Shown here: positions 13,362 through 23,125 of the stretch, piece after piece
Layout of the letters: every line of letters starts with the position of its first letter
How positions within the stretch are numbered: position 1 is the stretch's first letter
Assembly: GCF_043641665.1 (NCBI RefSeq)
Contig: NC_092186.1
Span: 13,396,001 to 13,460,000 of the forward strand
Origin: Enoplosus armatus
Taxonomy: Eukaryota > Chordata > Actinopteri > Centrarchiformes > Enoplosidae
Direction of reading: 5' to 3'
DNA: 64,000 nt
Translations under genes and position numbers: made by a program
The notes under the pieces: model-generated
Databases searched by the model: none
Seen by the model: only the letters and a program-made list of their open reading frames with translations
Told to the model about the DNA's origin: nothing

Positions 13362-14668
13362 AATGGCAAATTATAATGTGGTGTGCCTTACAAAAAATAT
13401 TACAAATACAAAAAAGATTAAAGATACCCTGTGGAGTTTTGACCACTAGTAGCACTATGGAGCAATGTTTCTAAGAGTGGGTTCCCATTTTGTTTGTCTT
13501 GCCAAGTCCTCTATTTCCCACTATTCCACTGATCGACAGTTGGTAGCAGTAATAAGCCACCAACAAAGGCAAGGAAGAAGACGACTGCTAGCAAGCAAAC
13601 ATCCCTGTATCCAACATCACTCCCTCATTTACTTTTACTTTTTCATTTACTTACGTTATAGATCAATCTAGGGAAGGTAGGTTACGTAGCCCCCGAAATA
13701 TCATGGTGGGAGTTGCTGTTCTGAAAAACCTTTGCGTTACCTTATGCATTTATTGTTCATTACACCTTTCAAAAGGCCGAGCTTCGACAGTCTACAAACA
13801 CTGGCACGTACCACAGCTGCAGCTGCTCTGCCTGGCTGTGGTGGTTGAAGCTGTGGCTGTGGATGTGGTTATTGCTATGGATATGGCTACGTTATCTGTA
13901 CTGTGACTACACTATGACAAATGTGTGACCAATACATCACAACGCTCAGCCCTCACAACCATGTCAATTCACTGTGTGTTACACCCCTTAAAATCAATGC
14001 ATCAGAGACATAATCATAACAGCCAAGGCACAGCCATGGTTACAGCCACAATCATAGTGACAGCACAGGCCAAAGCTCTGTCATCCCACCGCTATAGTCA
14101 TAATCACAGCTACAGTCCATCTCAATCAGCCTTGGCAGCCGTCGGTTCGAGAGCTAGGTTAACTAGCTCCGCTAATTATCTAGCCAACTGCAATAATACA
14201 GACTTGCGCCTGAGCCAGCCTCAGCTGAGTGTACGCCCACTGCTGCTGCAGTCACAACCAGCGGTGGTCTACTTCATAATACTATATCATAATACAGCTG
14301 AGTCTTTCTCTATGGATCAGAGGGAACGAAGAAGCATTACAGAAAAAAAAATCCCACCATAGACAGTAAAATGTAAACAGGTACTGTAGAAGGGATGGCT
14401 ACTCTTAAGTGTTACTAGCAACTGGCAATTGCCATAATGGGATGTTTGCATGTAAAGAAGCACCCTGAGCTGCCCTGTTTGTTGTCTTGTGTATCTTTGA
14501 CATTTAGTGAAGGCCTTGGTAATGATATAGGAGTTACTGATACTGTAGAGCAACTGAGCAGAGCAGCCAGCCATGAACAAAATACTCATCCCAGGTTAAC
14601 TGACATTGATTCTTTACTCTGCATGTATCCATTTCAGTCTGCTCTGCACTGTATCCTGTGAGGATGGC

Positions 14669-14700
<32 letters not shown>

Positions 14701-15464
14701 TGTGTGAGAGAGATTGGGAGAGAGGAGGGGGGGAGTACATGCATGTGTATAAATCAGCATGTGTGGTTGGTGAGGTGAGGACTATCACTACTCACCTTCT
14801 GTCAATATGCTGCTCATCAGCACTCAGTGTGAAAGCAAGCTAATGAAAATAGCCTTTAAGAAGTCACCAATCACAGTCAACAATATTATAGAGATTGTCA
14901 CTGTTGGGGAGCAACTTCCCTGCAAATATCTTTGGAGGCAGTGGCAAGAAACTGCCACTAGATGGCACTCACAAACACATTGTGTGCACACTGCTGATGC
15001 TTATCTCAGTGTGCATTAGTATTCCTGGGGCTGAGCCTATTAAGTAAAAGGCAATTATGAAGACGGGAAAGAGAATAGAGGAGAGGAGGATGCCCACAGA
15101 GCTGCAGCAATAGTGTTAAAGACAGAGAGGAGGAGAGGGTGGACAGAGAGACTGGCAGAGAGAACAGCCCTACGGCCAAATACTATCTTCTAACAAATGC
15201 ACTGCTGTGAGCTATATGAATTCATTAAGCTCCCTAAAGGTGGAGTTAAGAGGATATGATCCCACATAGCAGGATATGAAACCATGTAATGTAGCAATGC
15301 ATTCAAATCAAGAATGAAAAGATGCGTGTTTGTGTGTTTGAGTACCTGTAGTTGCCCAAGTAGACTCCATCAGGATTTAGCATGGGGACGATCTTGAAGA
15401 TCACATGATCTCTTAGGATCTGAGCCACTGGATGCTGGCTCACCAAGAAGTCAATCACACCTTT

Positions 15465-15505
<41 letters not shown>

Positions 15506-17247
15506 GGAAATAGACTTGAAAAAAAAACTGAGGACAGGCTGGCAGTTAATTGAGTTTTGAGAAACAAAAGGAGAAGGAAGGACAACGAGGGGCATCGTCA
15601 AAATCGGGGGAGGAATAGGAGACGTCAAGTCTAAATCGATACAAATGGAATGGAGCTGACGGCGCTGGAAAAACAGACAGCTCACTGCGGGCCAGCAGCC
15701 AACTCATCTGGGTCATGATGATGCACACATACACACACACACAGACTGAGACTGTAGGTAGATTAGATAGTAAAATAAGTAGATATATAGATAGATCCAG
15801 ATGACATAATTTCTTCTTTACCCCTCTACCACCTCTCTGTATCAGCCCCTCCCTCATAAACACCATCTCTACACCTTGTTAACGTTAATGGACTTTCCTC
15901 AGTCTGTCTTACTGAGTCAAAGTAGTGGACAGGGACCACCGCTAAAGTTAAGTCCGTGCCCTCCGTCCCTTTATCGCACCAGCCATCCCCTCCTTTAGAC
16001 CTGCTACCTATAAACAAGAAAGTGGGACCCAGAAGGAGCGAACCTGCCCACTCACCTCAGTCTGAGCAGGAGGAAGGGAGCAAAGAGTCATTAAATCCTG
16101 CTAAAATTGTCTTTTAGGCTGTTGTACCGCACAAGGAGACGATTTCCCAAAGGTTCCCAGTTTTTCAAGCTGTTTTATTAGTTTTGAGTTAGCGGTGCTC
16201 TGGAGCGAAGACAATGCAACCCTATGATATCCTCAGATTGTATTTCCTAAGATATTATATAGAAACACAGGTTTTTGTACCTATTCCTGTAACATTCAGA
16301 CATCTCAGGTTCAGATGCAGTGCATATGTCTTTAGAATGAATTAATAGGATAAACTTTGAATATATCAAATATAATATTTATCTTTCTGAAGTCAGACAA
16401 TTACCCTGATGATGTCTGTGAGAGGTTATATCTGTTTAGGCTAGGAGACTTCAAATATAATATATAACTGAAAGCCTGTATTAAAAACTGGGTCATGGAA
16501 TTTGAAAGATGAGGGCATTTACCGGGCAGGGGAAATCTAACAAAAGATGCTACAGAGTTGCATTATGGGAAATCTTTGGAGCTTCACTCATACTAGGGAC
16601 TAAAAAGAATGATATCTTGGCCTCTGCTGCATTGTTTTGACCATTCTGTTTCTAATGTGTCACTCGCAAATCCCCCAACTATGTGGAAGAATAATGCTAA
16701 TTCGCTGGAGTACCCCTTTAATCTGGAGGAAAAGGTCTCATTATCTTTATATTACACACACACACACGGACACTAAGAAACTTGTATTGTATAGATAGCT
16801 CTATATTTTATGTTTCTATACTGTTTATGTGTAAAACCTGATTAATTTATTTTGTTTTTGTTTAGGAACATGTTTAATACTGTATTTGGTATGCAGCAAG
16901 GATTTGTGATTCTTGTGAAAGTGAATATCAACTGCCGTTAAGTCTTTACTTTAATGTGGCATTACTGTGCGTCATGTACCATTTTAATGGTATGACCCAT
17001 AAATGTAATTTCAGTCTCTTTCAAATTGTAGGTGTAAATAAAGGTGTAAAAACACATATAATGAACTCTGACACATATTGGTGTGAACTACCAAACAACA
17101 TACAGCATCTGAATCAAATCAATGAGACAGGGCACCAACCTAACATTAAAACTTTACCTTGACAGATAAAGGAGGCAGGAGACTCTCCAGGGTGAACACG
17201 AGCAGTGAGAAAGACCAGCTTCTTCTCCCTCTCTGGACCCAGGTGGT
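815..17247 (-). CDS. agbl4: AGBL4 / CCP6, cytosolic carboxypeptidase 6 (partial: four internal exons)
   Basis: CCP6 is an M14-family metallocarboxypeptidase (M14B/CCP subfamily) that shortens polyglutamate side chains on tubulin and other proteins in the cytosol, centrioles and cilia. Four minus-strand exons are visible: 17158-17247, 15346-15460, 13170-13281 and 815-967. Phases join exactly (G|GT for Gly, AG|G for Arg, then a clean codon boundary), giving about 157 uninterrupted codons (470 nt). All junctions are GT-AG. In order they carry HPGE (first His and Glu zinc ligands), the segment [18 protein letters not shown] (Asn-Arg pair that binds the substrate carboxylate in M14 enzymes) and DVHAHST (third zinc ligand, the first His). 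The catalytic Glu, expected in a TLEVS-like motif, lies in a later exon outside the window. N-terminal exons were searched for by eye and not found. Similarity to human AGBL4 is very high, from family knowledge, so identity is near certain. Confidence 0.96.
2880..3960. repeat. Polypurine/polypyrimidine tract with embedded (GT)n
   Basis: The plus strand is overwhelmingly G and A in 2880-3290, 3445-3560 and 3640-3960, including GAGA runs, GGAGGAGG runs near 3480-3535 and a (GT)n array at about 3037-3078. A less biased island at 3290-3440 separates the halves. Long frames here encode only Ser/Leu/Pro or Glu/Arg/Gly runs and are not genes. On the AGBL4 sense strand the tract is pyrimidine-rich. 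Confidence 0.85.
7585..7870. repeat. Probable degraded interspersed repeat (class unknown)
   Basis: The phrase AAGCTGCATTAAGCACTTTTGG followed by ACAACTGGGGGCAGAAAAAC resembles the start of a repeat I recall from many teleost introns. The end is not clear and no terminal repeat was identified, so both class and limits are uncertain. Confidence 0.35.
11320..12275. mobile_element. Outer non-autonomous DNA transposon (MITE-like), split by another element
   Basis: The left side has CGGATCGGAGTACACTTGACC and the right side has its approximate inverted copy (GGATCAAGTGTAGTCCGGTACGG), with further imperfect inverted matches out to GAACTTTCACATCACG and ACATAATGTGAAAACGC. The right arm also holds TTCTTCTTCTTGATGTGTTATGG and GGCGCATTACAACCACCAAC, phrases typical of a widespread fish hAT-like MITE. 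It has no coding capacity. The element is interrupted by the insertion at 11556-12022. Family assignment is from memory. Confidence 0.5.
11556..12022. mobile_element. Inner foldback element with ACACTGGGGAACA termini
   Basis: The sequence begins ACACTGGGGAACAATTTG and, after an A run, TCTGTTGAGTTAGATTTT. It ends with the inverted counterpart AACTCAACAAAAATTGTG followed by TTCCCCAGTGT at 12022, giving imperfect terminal inverted repeats of about 35-40 bp. It is 467 bp with no coding potential. The target-site duplication is ambiguous: AATA or TAATA-like bases occur on both flanks. Confidence 0.65.
13101..13147. repeat. (TG)n microsatellite beside the AGBL4 DLNR exon donor
   Basis: A perfect (TG)18 lies at 13111-13147, preceded by a shorter run at 13101-13109. 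On the AGBL4 sense strand it is (CA)n beginning 23 nt downstream of the exon end at 13170. Confidence 0.95.
13170..13281 (-). CDS. agbl4: AGBL4 exon with GFDLNRHW substrate-binding motif
   Basis: This 112-nt exon starts with G (completing Arg, AG|G) after acceptor TATACAG and ends at CCG before donor GTGAGC. It encodes [19 protein letters not shown] followed by [18 protein letters not shown]. The Asn-Arg pair in DLNR corresponds to the residues that hold the substrate C-terminal carboxylate in M14 carboxypeptidases. On the sense strand the exon is preceded by (TG)34 ending 7 nt before it and followed by (CA)18 starting 23 nt after it; see findings. Confidence 0.96.
13289..13356. repeat. (CA)34 microsatellite at the AGBL4 DLNR exon acceptor
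   Basis: A perfect 68-bp CA array. On the sense strand it is (TG)34 followed by TATACAG and then the exon at 13281, so it occupies the place of the polypyrimidine tract. Confidence 0.97.
13416..13770. repeat. Probable teleost interspersed repeat
   Basis: The phrase CCTGTGGAGTTTTGACCACTAGTAGCACTATGGAGC is one I recall from repeats in other fish genomes. The sequence that follows (AGTAATAAGCCACCAACAAAGG, then AAGGAAGAAGACGACTGC) is consistent with a longer copy. Terminal repeats and exact limits were not established. Confidence 0.45.
14669..14706. repeat. (TG)n microsatellite
   Basis: An uninterrupted TG array to about 14697, then TTTGTGTGTG. It is intronic in AGBL4. Confidence 0.9.
15346..15460 (-). 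CDS. agbl4: AGBL4 exon coding [11 protein letters not shown]...[10 protein letters not shown]
   Basis: This 115-nt exon runs from GT (completing Gly) after acceptor TTTGAAAG to TAC AG before donor GTACTC. It encodes the alpha/beta core between the HPGE and DLNR motifs, including [17 protein letters not shown], which is nearly identical to vertebrate CCP6. Upstream of the acceptor the sense strand is (TG)17 (15469-15502) with only TTTGAAAG between the repeat and the exon, so there is no classical polypyrimidine tract. The donor is followed by AC-rich sequence (15326-15340 on the plus strand). Confidence 0.96.
15461..17157 (-). other. AGBL4 intron of 1.7 kb
   Basis: The donor is GTAAAG at 17157 and the acceptor TTTGAAAG at 15461. 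It holds the (CA)17 array at 15469-15502. A stretch around 16570-16725 ends GGAGTACCCCTTTAAT, which resembles the terminus of a teleost MITE, but the other end was not found. No further exon was seen. Confidence 0.7.
15469..15502. repeat. (CA)17 microsatellite at the AGBL4 NPDG exon acceptor
   Basis: A 34-bp perfect CA array; (TG)17 on the sense strand, ending 8 nt before the exon at 15460. Confidence 0.95.
17158..17247 (-). CDS. agbl4: AGBL4 exon with zinc-binding HPGE motif
   Basis: This 90-nt exon begins with the last two bases of an Asp codon after the acceptor CTTCAG and ends CAA G before the donor GTAAAG. It encodes [18 protein letters not shown] followed by [16 protein letters not shown] supplies two of the three zinc ligands (HxxE). 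The acceptor has an ordinary pyrimidine-rich tract (CT-rich sequence at 17250-17300), unlike the next two exons. The preceding exon should end with G in phase 1; I did not find it in the remaining 46 kb of the window. Confidence 0.95.
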
Positions 17248-18452
17248 CTGAAGCGGGGAGAGAGCGGAGTCAGAGAGAGGGAGGTGGGGGGAGGAAGGTG
17301 TAAAGAAAAGTAGAGACAAGAGTGTCAAGGGTAGAAGGAGGTGGTGTTGCTGTTAATGCACAAAGTTCGAGTAGACTTGTAGATAGCAACTCTAAAAACA
17401 TTCAGTCTTAAATAGTCTAAAACATTATTATCTTAAGTCAGTACCAGAGTTAGATATACAAGTAGCCTATTACAGTCCAGTGTGAGAGGCTGGGTCAGGA
17501 CACACTCTGACCTGGCTGTCCATTTTCAGCCAGACGCACATGAATCAAACATCAAACCAACACACGGCACAGAATATTCAACAGCCAAGGTGAATTATAA
17601 ATCTGCAGAGGTCAGGATCAGCCAGCAACAGGTGTGACCTGAGAGAGGTCTTCTTTGATTTAAGTCTTCAGGTCTGACTGAAGACTTCTCTCTGGCTAGA
17701 CACTTCTCTCCTCCCCTGCTCTAACTCTGCTTTGTGGGTGATGCTGGACAGATGAGTTGTATCTTGGAGACTTGTTGAGCATTTTCAGCCACTTTACTGG
17801 TGGACTTCTGCATGAATAAGGGTTAATGAACCTTTCAACATACTTTCAAAACTGAGAGTGTTGAAATGGAGAGATTTCCTGGTCCACAAAACAATTCGGA
17901 ACTTTTACCTTTCTTTCTGTGCTCTGGAGATATGAATGACTACGTCTGAAACTTTTAATTACAGGAGAATGAGCTCAAGTGTTTAAATGTCTTATTTGAT
18001 ACCTGCTGGGAAATGTTTGAGGATAAATTCCAGAGATTTTGTATTTGAAGCCAGGATCAAAAATACAGAAAATGCTCTATTCCAAAAGTCAAATTAACCT
18101 CCAATTGTAAGGGGTTATGTTAACTGCTTGTATTATTGTAGATATTTTGATCATTCTTGCTCACATTACTCAAATACTGTACAATAGACAGGCTGACTAA
18201 CAAAAAAATCTCGATTCTGCGTTCCCTGCCCAGTTGAAAACTATAGAGGTCAAAATGTAGCTGTTTTCTTGGCCAGTGTTTCTCCTCTAATCTGCTTTTG
18301 CTAATAGATGAAAGTGATTGTGTGCCTCATCGCTATACACAAACTTAATATCTTATCGATTCTTGCACACGCTTCTGCTGAGCAGAGAAAATGCTAATTA
18401 GCAACAGGCTATGCACCTTTCCTTCTACTTAATTCCAATTTAGCCTCAGAGC

Positions 18453-18492
<40 letters not shown>

Positions 18493-18516
18493 CTTCAGTG
18501 TGTGTGTGTGTGTGTG
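18453..18516. repeat. (GT)n microsatellite, interrupted
   Basis: A GT array at 18453-18486, a short GCGCGCGC/TTCA interruption, then a second array to 18516. It pairs in inverse orientation with the CA array at 18809-18841. Confidence 0.9.
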
Positions 18517-18807
18517 AGTGTGTACGTGTGTATGTTTGAGTGGTTAGGGGTCGTAAACAAAAAAAGCGTTGTTCCATTTAAGTACTCTCCCTCTGATTTT
18601 ATTTCGCTTTTCTCTCCCTCTGCCCTTCACAGAGACAAATGGCTTTGCCATTCAGGAGTCTCCGTGGAGCCGGGCGGGCCGTTTGTTGTAAATGTGAGTG
18701 CTTGCGGTTTGGCCGGCTGCTGGGTGCTCGCTGGATGTGAAATTCCATCACTTAGAAATTCTACTTTGGCCTCGACCCCAGGCCACCACACAGGCTCTTG
18801 ATACAAG

Positions 18808-18808
<1 letters not shown>

Positions 18809-18841
<33 letters not shown>
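18809..18841. repeat. (CA)n microsatellite
   Basis: A perfect 33-bp AC array, intronic in AGBL4. Confidence 0.9.
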
Positions 18842-18842
<1 letters not shown>

Positions 18843-19480
18843 TGTACAGTACAAAGCTGCAAACAGGAAAGAAAAAAAAGCATAGGCAGACACACACACA
18901 CAGCCTTTCTCCCTACAGTAAAACCAAGAACCCAGAAAGTTGTGAGCCAAACCAGAGGCAGCTGCCAAGGTCCCGACTGTCGGGGAATTCAACCATCGTG
19001 GCCATGCTACATTTAGTCTCAGTGCTAGTGTGCCCTTGCTGCTTCATCAAAACAATCTCTTACAGCAGGCTCCTGGAGCTTACAATGGATCCACTGTTTA
19101 TCCCACATCGTTCTGTGTATGTCTGTGTGTGTGTGTGTGTGTGACTATGTCTCCTCAGGGCTCTCACAAATGCTCCCCAAGTAGTAGTTGTGTTTATGTG
19201 TCTGTATCTCTGCATTCCTCTCTATCTGGCTGTGCTTAGCCAAGCGATGTAGCACAAAATTAAGTCCCGCTATTCCATAGGCAACCCGACACCCGGAGGG
19301 AGCCTGGAGGAACCAAGTACCATAGCGAGGCTATATGTAAAGGAAAATCAAATTTTTTTTTGGCTTAGATGGCGGTGACATATAACATGAAGGTGAGGGT
19401 CAAGTTATGGTTGAGTCTCAAGACCACAGCGCTGCAGCAGCATGTCCTGACCTCAAGGTGTCAGTAGAGATCAGCAGGCA

Positions 19481-19501
19481 GGGGGGGGGGGGGGGGGGGG
19501 G
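19481..19501 (+). repeat. Poly-G run of 21
   Basis: Twenty-one consecutive G on the plus strand. It could form a G-quadruplex, and the exact length is error-prone in sequencing. Confidence 0.9.
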
Positions 19502-19882
19502 CTGTCACGAGAGGGAGACGGATACAGAGAGGGAACGAAAGACAGAAGTAAAAGAGAAAGAGAAAGCAAGGGATCACACTGGAAGGTAGCTTTCTAAGGC
19601 AACAAAAATGATCTAACTCTCTTTCCTGGAACTATTTTTCTTTCTTTGCAGACAGTTTTTAGAGACTGTAGTAGGAGGGAAGAACAATCCAGAATAACAG
19701 TGTTTCAACAATGAATGCCTTTCATGTGGACCAAACCAACATCACTATCATTTCACTCGCATGAGTAATAAAAATGAACTTCATCATCATCTTTATTTGT
19801 CTTTATTTTTGAGATGTGCTACATTTTCCTCTGTCAGTGTGTTATGATGATTGGGTTTGAATTATACTGCATGTGTGTACTT

Positions 19883-20169
19883 TAGGGCTGCAACTAACGA
19901 TTATTTTAATTATTGATTATATTTTTGATTAGTCAATTAATTATTTAGTGTATGAAATGATTGAAAATAGTAAAATATGCCCAGCACAATTTCCCAGAGC
20001 CCATAGTGATGTCTTAAAATTGATTAAAAGATATTTAATTTACACTGATATAAAACAGAGAAAAGCAGAAAATATGCACATTGGAGAAGCTCGAATCAGC
20101 AAATGTTTTACCCTAAATGATGATTAATCGGTTAATAGGTGCTGAACAATTTTCTGTCCATTGACTAAC
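19883..20169 (+). mobile_element. Teleost 'GGGCTGCAACTAACGATTA' foldback repeat, degraded
   Basis: It starts TTAGGGCTGCAACTAACGAT followed by TATTTTAATTATTGATTA. Inside are diagnostic phrases (CAATTTCCCAGAGCCCA, GAAAATATGCACATTGGAGAAGC, TGATTAATCGGTTAAT). It ends TTTTCTGTCCATTGACTAAC, so the final inverted copy of the start is missing. Recognition is from memory of a very common fish MITE; there is no coding capacity. Confidence 0.75.
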
Positions 20170-20691
20170 AAAGAAAATGCTATGTTGCCAAGATACTATG
20201 CGTCTATCTTCTTTCCCTTTTTGTGTCCATGTGACTCCAATAGAGCAGCCAAATGCTGGAAAAGAGCATGCAAGTATCTTCTGCTCAGTGATTTTGAAAG
20301 AAAAATTCATGCAATTTGGCTAAAAGCTTGTGTTGCTCTTGAACCAAAACTGTGTGCAGTAGCAGTGTGTGGTGAAATACTGTTATTTCTGTTGCAAAAT
20401 ATCACAAGTAATGGAATATACTATGCTAGCACATTCTGTTTAACTTCCCAAAATGAGCATTTTTCAATTCAACCTGTAAAGTTTACATATTTTAGGCATC
20501 CAAACAGTTTTCGTGACTGTAATTATTCACTGCTGCCATGCTGGTGTGGCAACACCACCTACTGCTGAGAGGCCATGGCTCCAAATTATGAACCTCTTTA
20601 ACTTCACTTCATCACAGTCCTCTGTGGGCCTGCCACAGCAGCTCAGAGAACATGAGTAAAAAAATATAAAAGTATAAGTATTAGGAAGAGA

Positions 20692-20693
<2 letters not shown>

Positions 20694-20724
<31 letters not shown>
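20694..20724. repeat. (GA)n microsatellite
   Basis: An uninterrupted AG array of about 31 bp. Confidence 0.9.
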
Positions 20725-20726
<2 letters not shown>

Positions 20727-23017
20727 CTACAGTAAGCAGAGTGTGGAGGCCGAGAACAGGAGGGGGACGTGACAATGAGTGAGTGAAAGCGGCAGAGGCA
20801 AAATTTATGCCCACACTTCCAAATCAAAGTGCTCCCTCAGCATATTTCTCACCTGCCAAAGTCACGCGCTGCACTGTACGGCACATTGCTGCTCATTCTC
20901 TTGCAGCTCGCAGAGAGGAAAAAAAATTAAGGGATGTCAAACTACGATCAGCTCTGATAAATATGTAAATTACTGGAGAGAAGAAAAGTGCCTGTGAAAA
21001 ACAACATAAATCTAATGGATTCTGAAGGTCAGTCCTGATTGTGCTGGTCAGCTCTTTCTGAGACAGCAGTCCCGGGAACTTTGGGTTCAATCTCATAAGT
21101 TGTGACATGATGTAATTAACTGAGATCGTCTTCATCATTCTTCTTCGGCAGGTACAAAGGAAGCCCTGTCAAGACCTTCGTGAAGCATCATGGCATATAT
21201 TTAAATACATTTACCCACTTAAAAAGTAAATTTGATTCAAGAAGATAGAAGCAGATTTTGCTTAGTTTTTTAATATCATCAGTGTCCAAACTCTGTGACA
21301 TGGAAGGATGAGGGACAAATTTAAGACTGGCACTAAACTGTACGACTGTTTAGTCCAATAAGATGATTGGACACTAGGTTTTTTATTAAACCAGATGAAA
21401 TATGGAAAATCTAAAGTCTATGGGGAGGCGAAATATGCTTCAGTATATACTGCAACCCTGCTCTATAGGACACAGTCATACAATAAAAAAACAATGTCAC
21501 GCTGGCCACAGCTTTATACCACATTATACCACAAGGCTCAAACCAAGGCCTCTCTATATCTCTGCCTCCCCCCTCTCTCTCTCTGCTCTGGGTTTTACAC
21601 TGTAATAAATTAGCCTCACTTTGGTGAGATGGCAACAAGACACGCTTGGCGCCCTGCTCAGTGCGTCATATCGAGGATGGGCGCGAGCTGTAAATTGTCA
21701 CTGGCGTTGAATTTATACAGAGCCTTGGGACGAGATGCAGCACTGTGTACTGCCCAGCTGAGTGAGCCCCAACAAGCATCAAAGCTCTGCACCTCCTCAC
21801 ACCCTCCTCGCTCCACCCGCTGACACCACCCCTCTGCCACCTCAAGGACAAACAGAGAGAGAGAGAGGAAGAAAGGAAGAAGAAAGAGAGAGAGAGACAG
21901 AGAGGGATGGGGATATGTGCTGAAGTGCAGAGGGCTCTAAAGTGATAAGAGTTTTATGATGCTGTTTTCTTCCTCAGGAATTGACCAGGTCCCTGACTTA
22001 AATTTTTGTGTGTGTGCATGTGTGTGTCTGTAGGTGCTGGACAGCCTGTGGCGTGTCTCAGATTTATTCAGCTCATCTTATTGTGAGGAGGCAGGGGCAC
22101 TGCCAAGGCCTCCTCACACATTCATAAAGCATCCCCTGTCACTTCACATGCCACACATTACACATTACAAACTCTCTGTGAGGTGAGAAGGGGGGGTGGG
22201 GGAGATGCAGTAAGAGAGAAAAATGTCCCTGCATAAACATCGCTAATCGGCCATGGTGTTTTCTCAGAACTGTCGAAGAAAGAAAGCTACAGAGGAGAGG
22301 ATATTCACACAGACAGGTGGATGGACAGAGACACAGAGCATGATTGATAAAAAGACAGAGGACAGTGAGGGGGAGACAGAACAGTGAGACAGAGGTGAAG
22401 AGAAAACAAAGAGAAGCAGGAAATCAGAGGAACAACACATGAAACTTTACTGAGCTCCTTCAAAGTCTGCCTTTCTTCTGTGCTTCTCACCAATACCATC
22501 AGATTCTTTTTACGATTTATCATTTGTTTGCAACAAATGGTTTTATTATAACATAGTGTTGTGATTTAAGGGGCCATTGCCAGTATTTTACAGGTTCCCC
22601 CACCCACCGAAAAAGAAGAAGAAGAAGAAAAAAGAAAGTCATAATTTAAATGTTTTATTTATTCAGCTCACTGTTCAATTATTCTTTCTGTAAATTGTAT
22701 TTCCCAACATGAAGCTGTTTTAAAGCCCTCAACATTTTGGAATAAAAATCAGGTAGGGAAATACTAAACACTACTTTTTTGTTGGTCTAAAAGACGTAGC
22801 TAAAGTTATTCTGCCTGAAAAATATCCACCATTTGTTAGTTAGTTACTTTTTCAATTGTAGAAGGTAAACTTCCCGCAGGACATTTGGATACTAAAACCC
22901 CCAAATTTCAGAAAAAATACAGAAGACTGCAGCTACAGCTACAGCCCTGGTAATGTAGCTGTATACAGTAGTGTCTCCTGAAGAGAGCAATCAAAAGCAG
23001 ATATGTAGTGGTCAGTG

Positions 23018-23125
<108 letters not shown>

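Larger units (their letters stand above)
13282..15345 (-). other. AGBL4 intron of 2.1 kb
   Basis: The donor is GTACTC at 15345 and the acceptor TATACAG at 13282. It contains a probable repeat at 13416-13770 and a (TG)n array at 14669-14697. No additional exon is evident. The two intron ends are AC-rich (5') and (GU)n (3'). Confidence 0.75.

Noticed and set aside
12874..13449. Several long overlapping frames rich in Cys-Val or Thr-His
   Set aside because: They are readings of the CA/TG arrays; only 13170-13281 (minus) is coding, as an AGBL4 exon.
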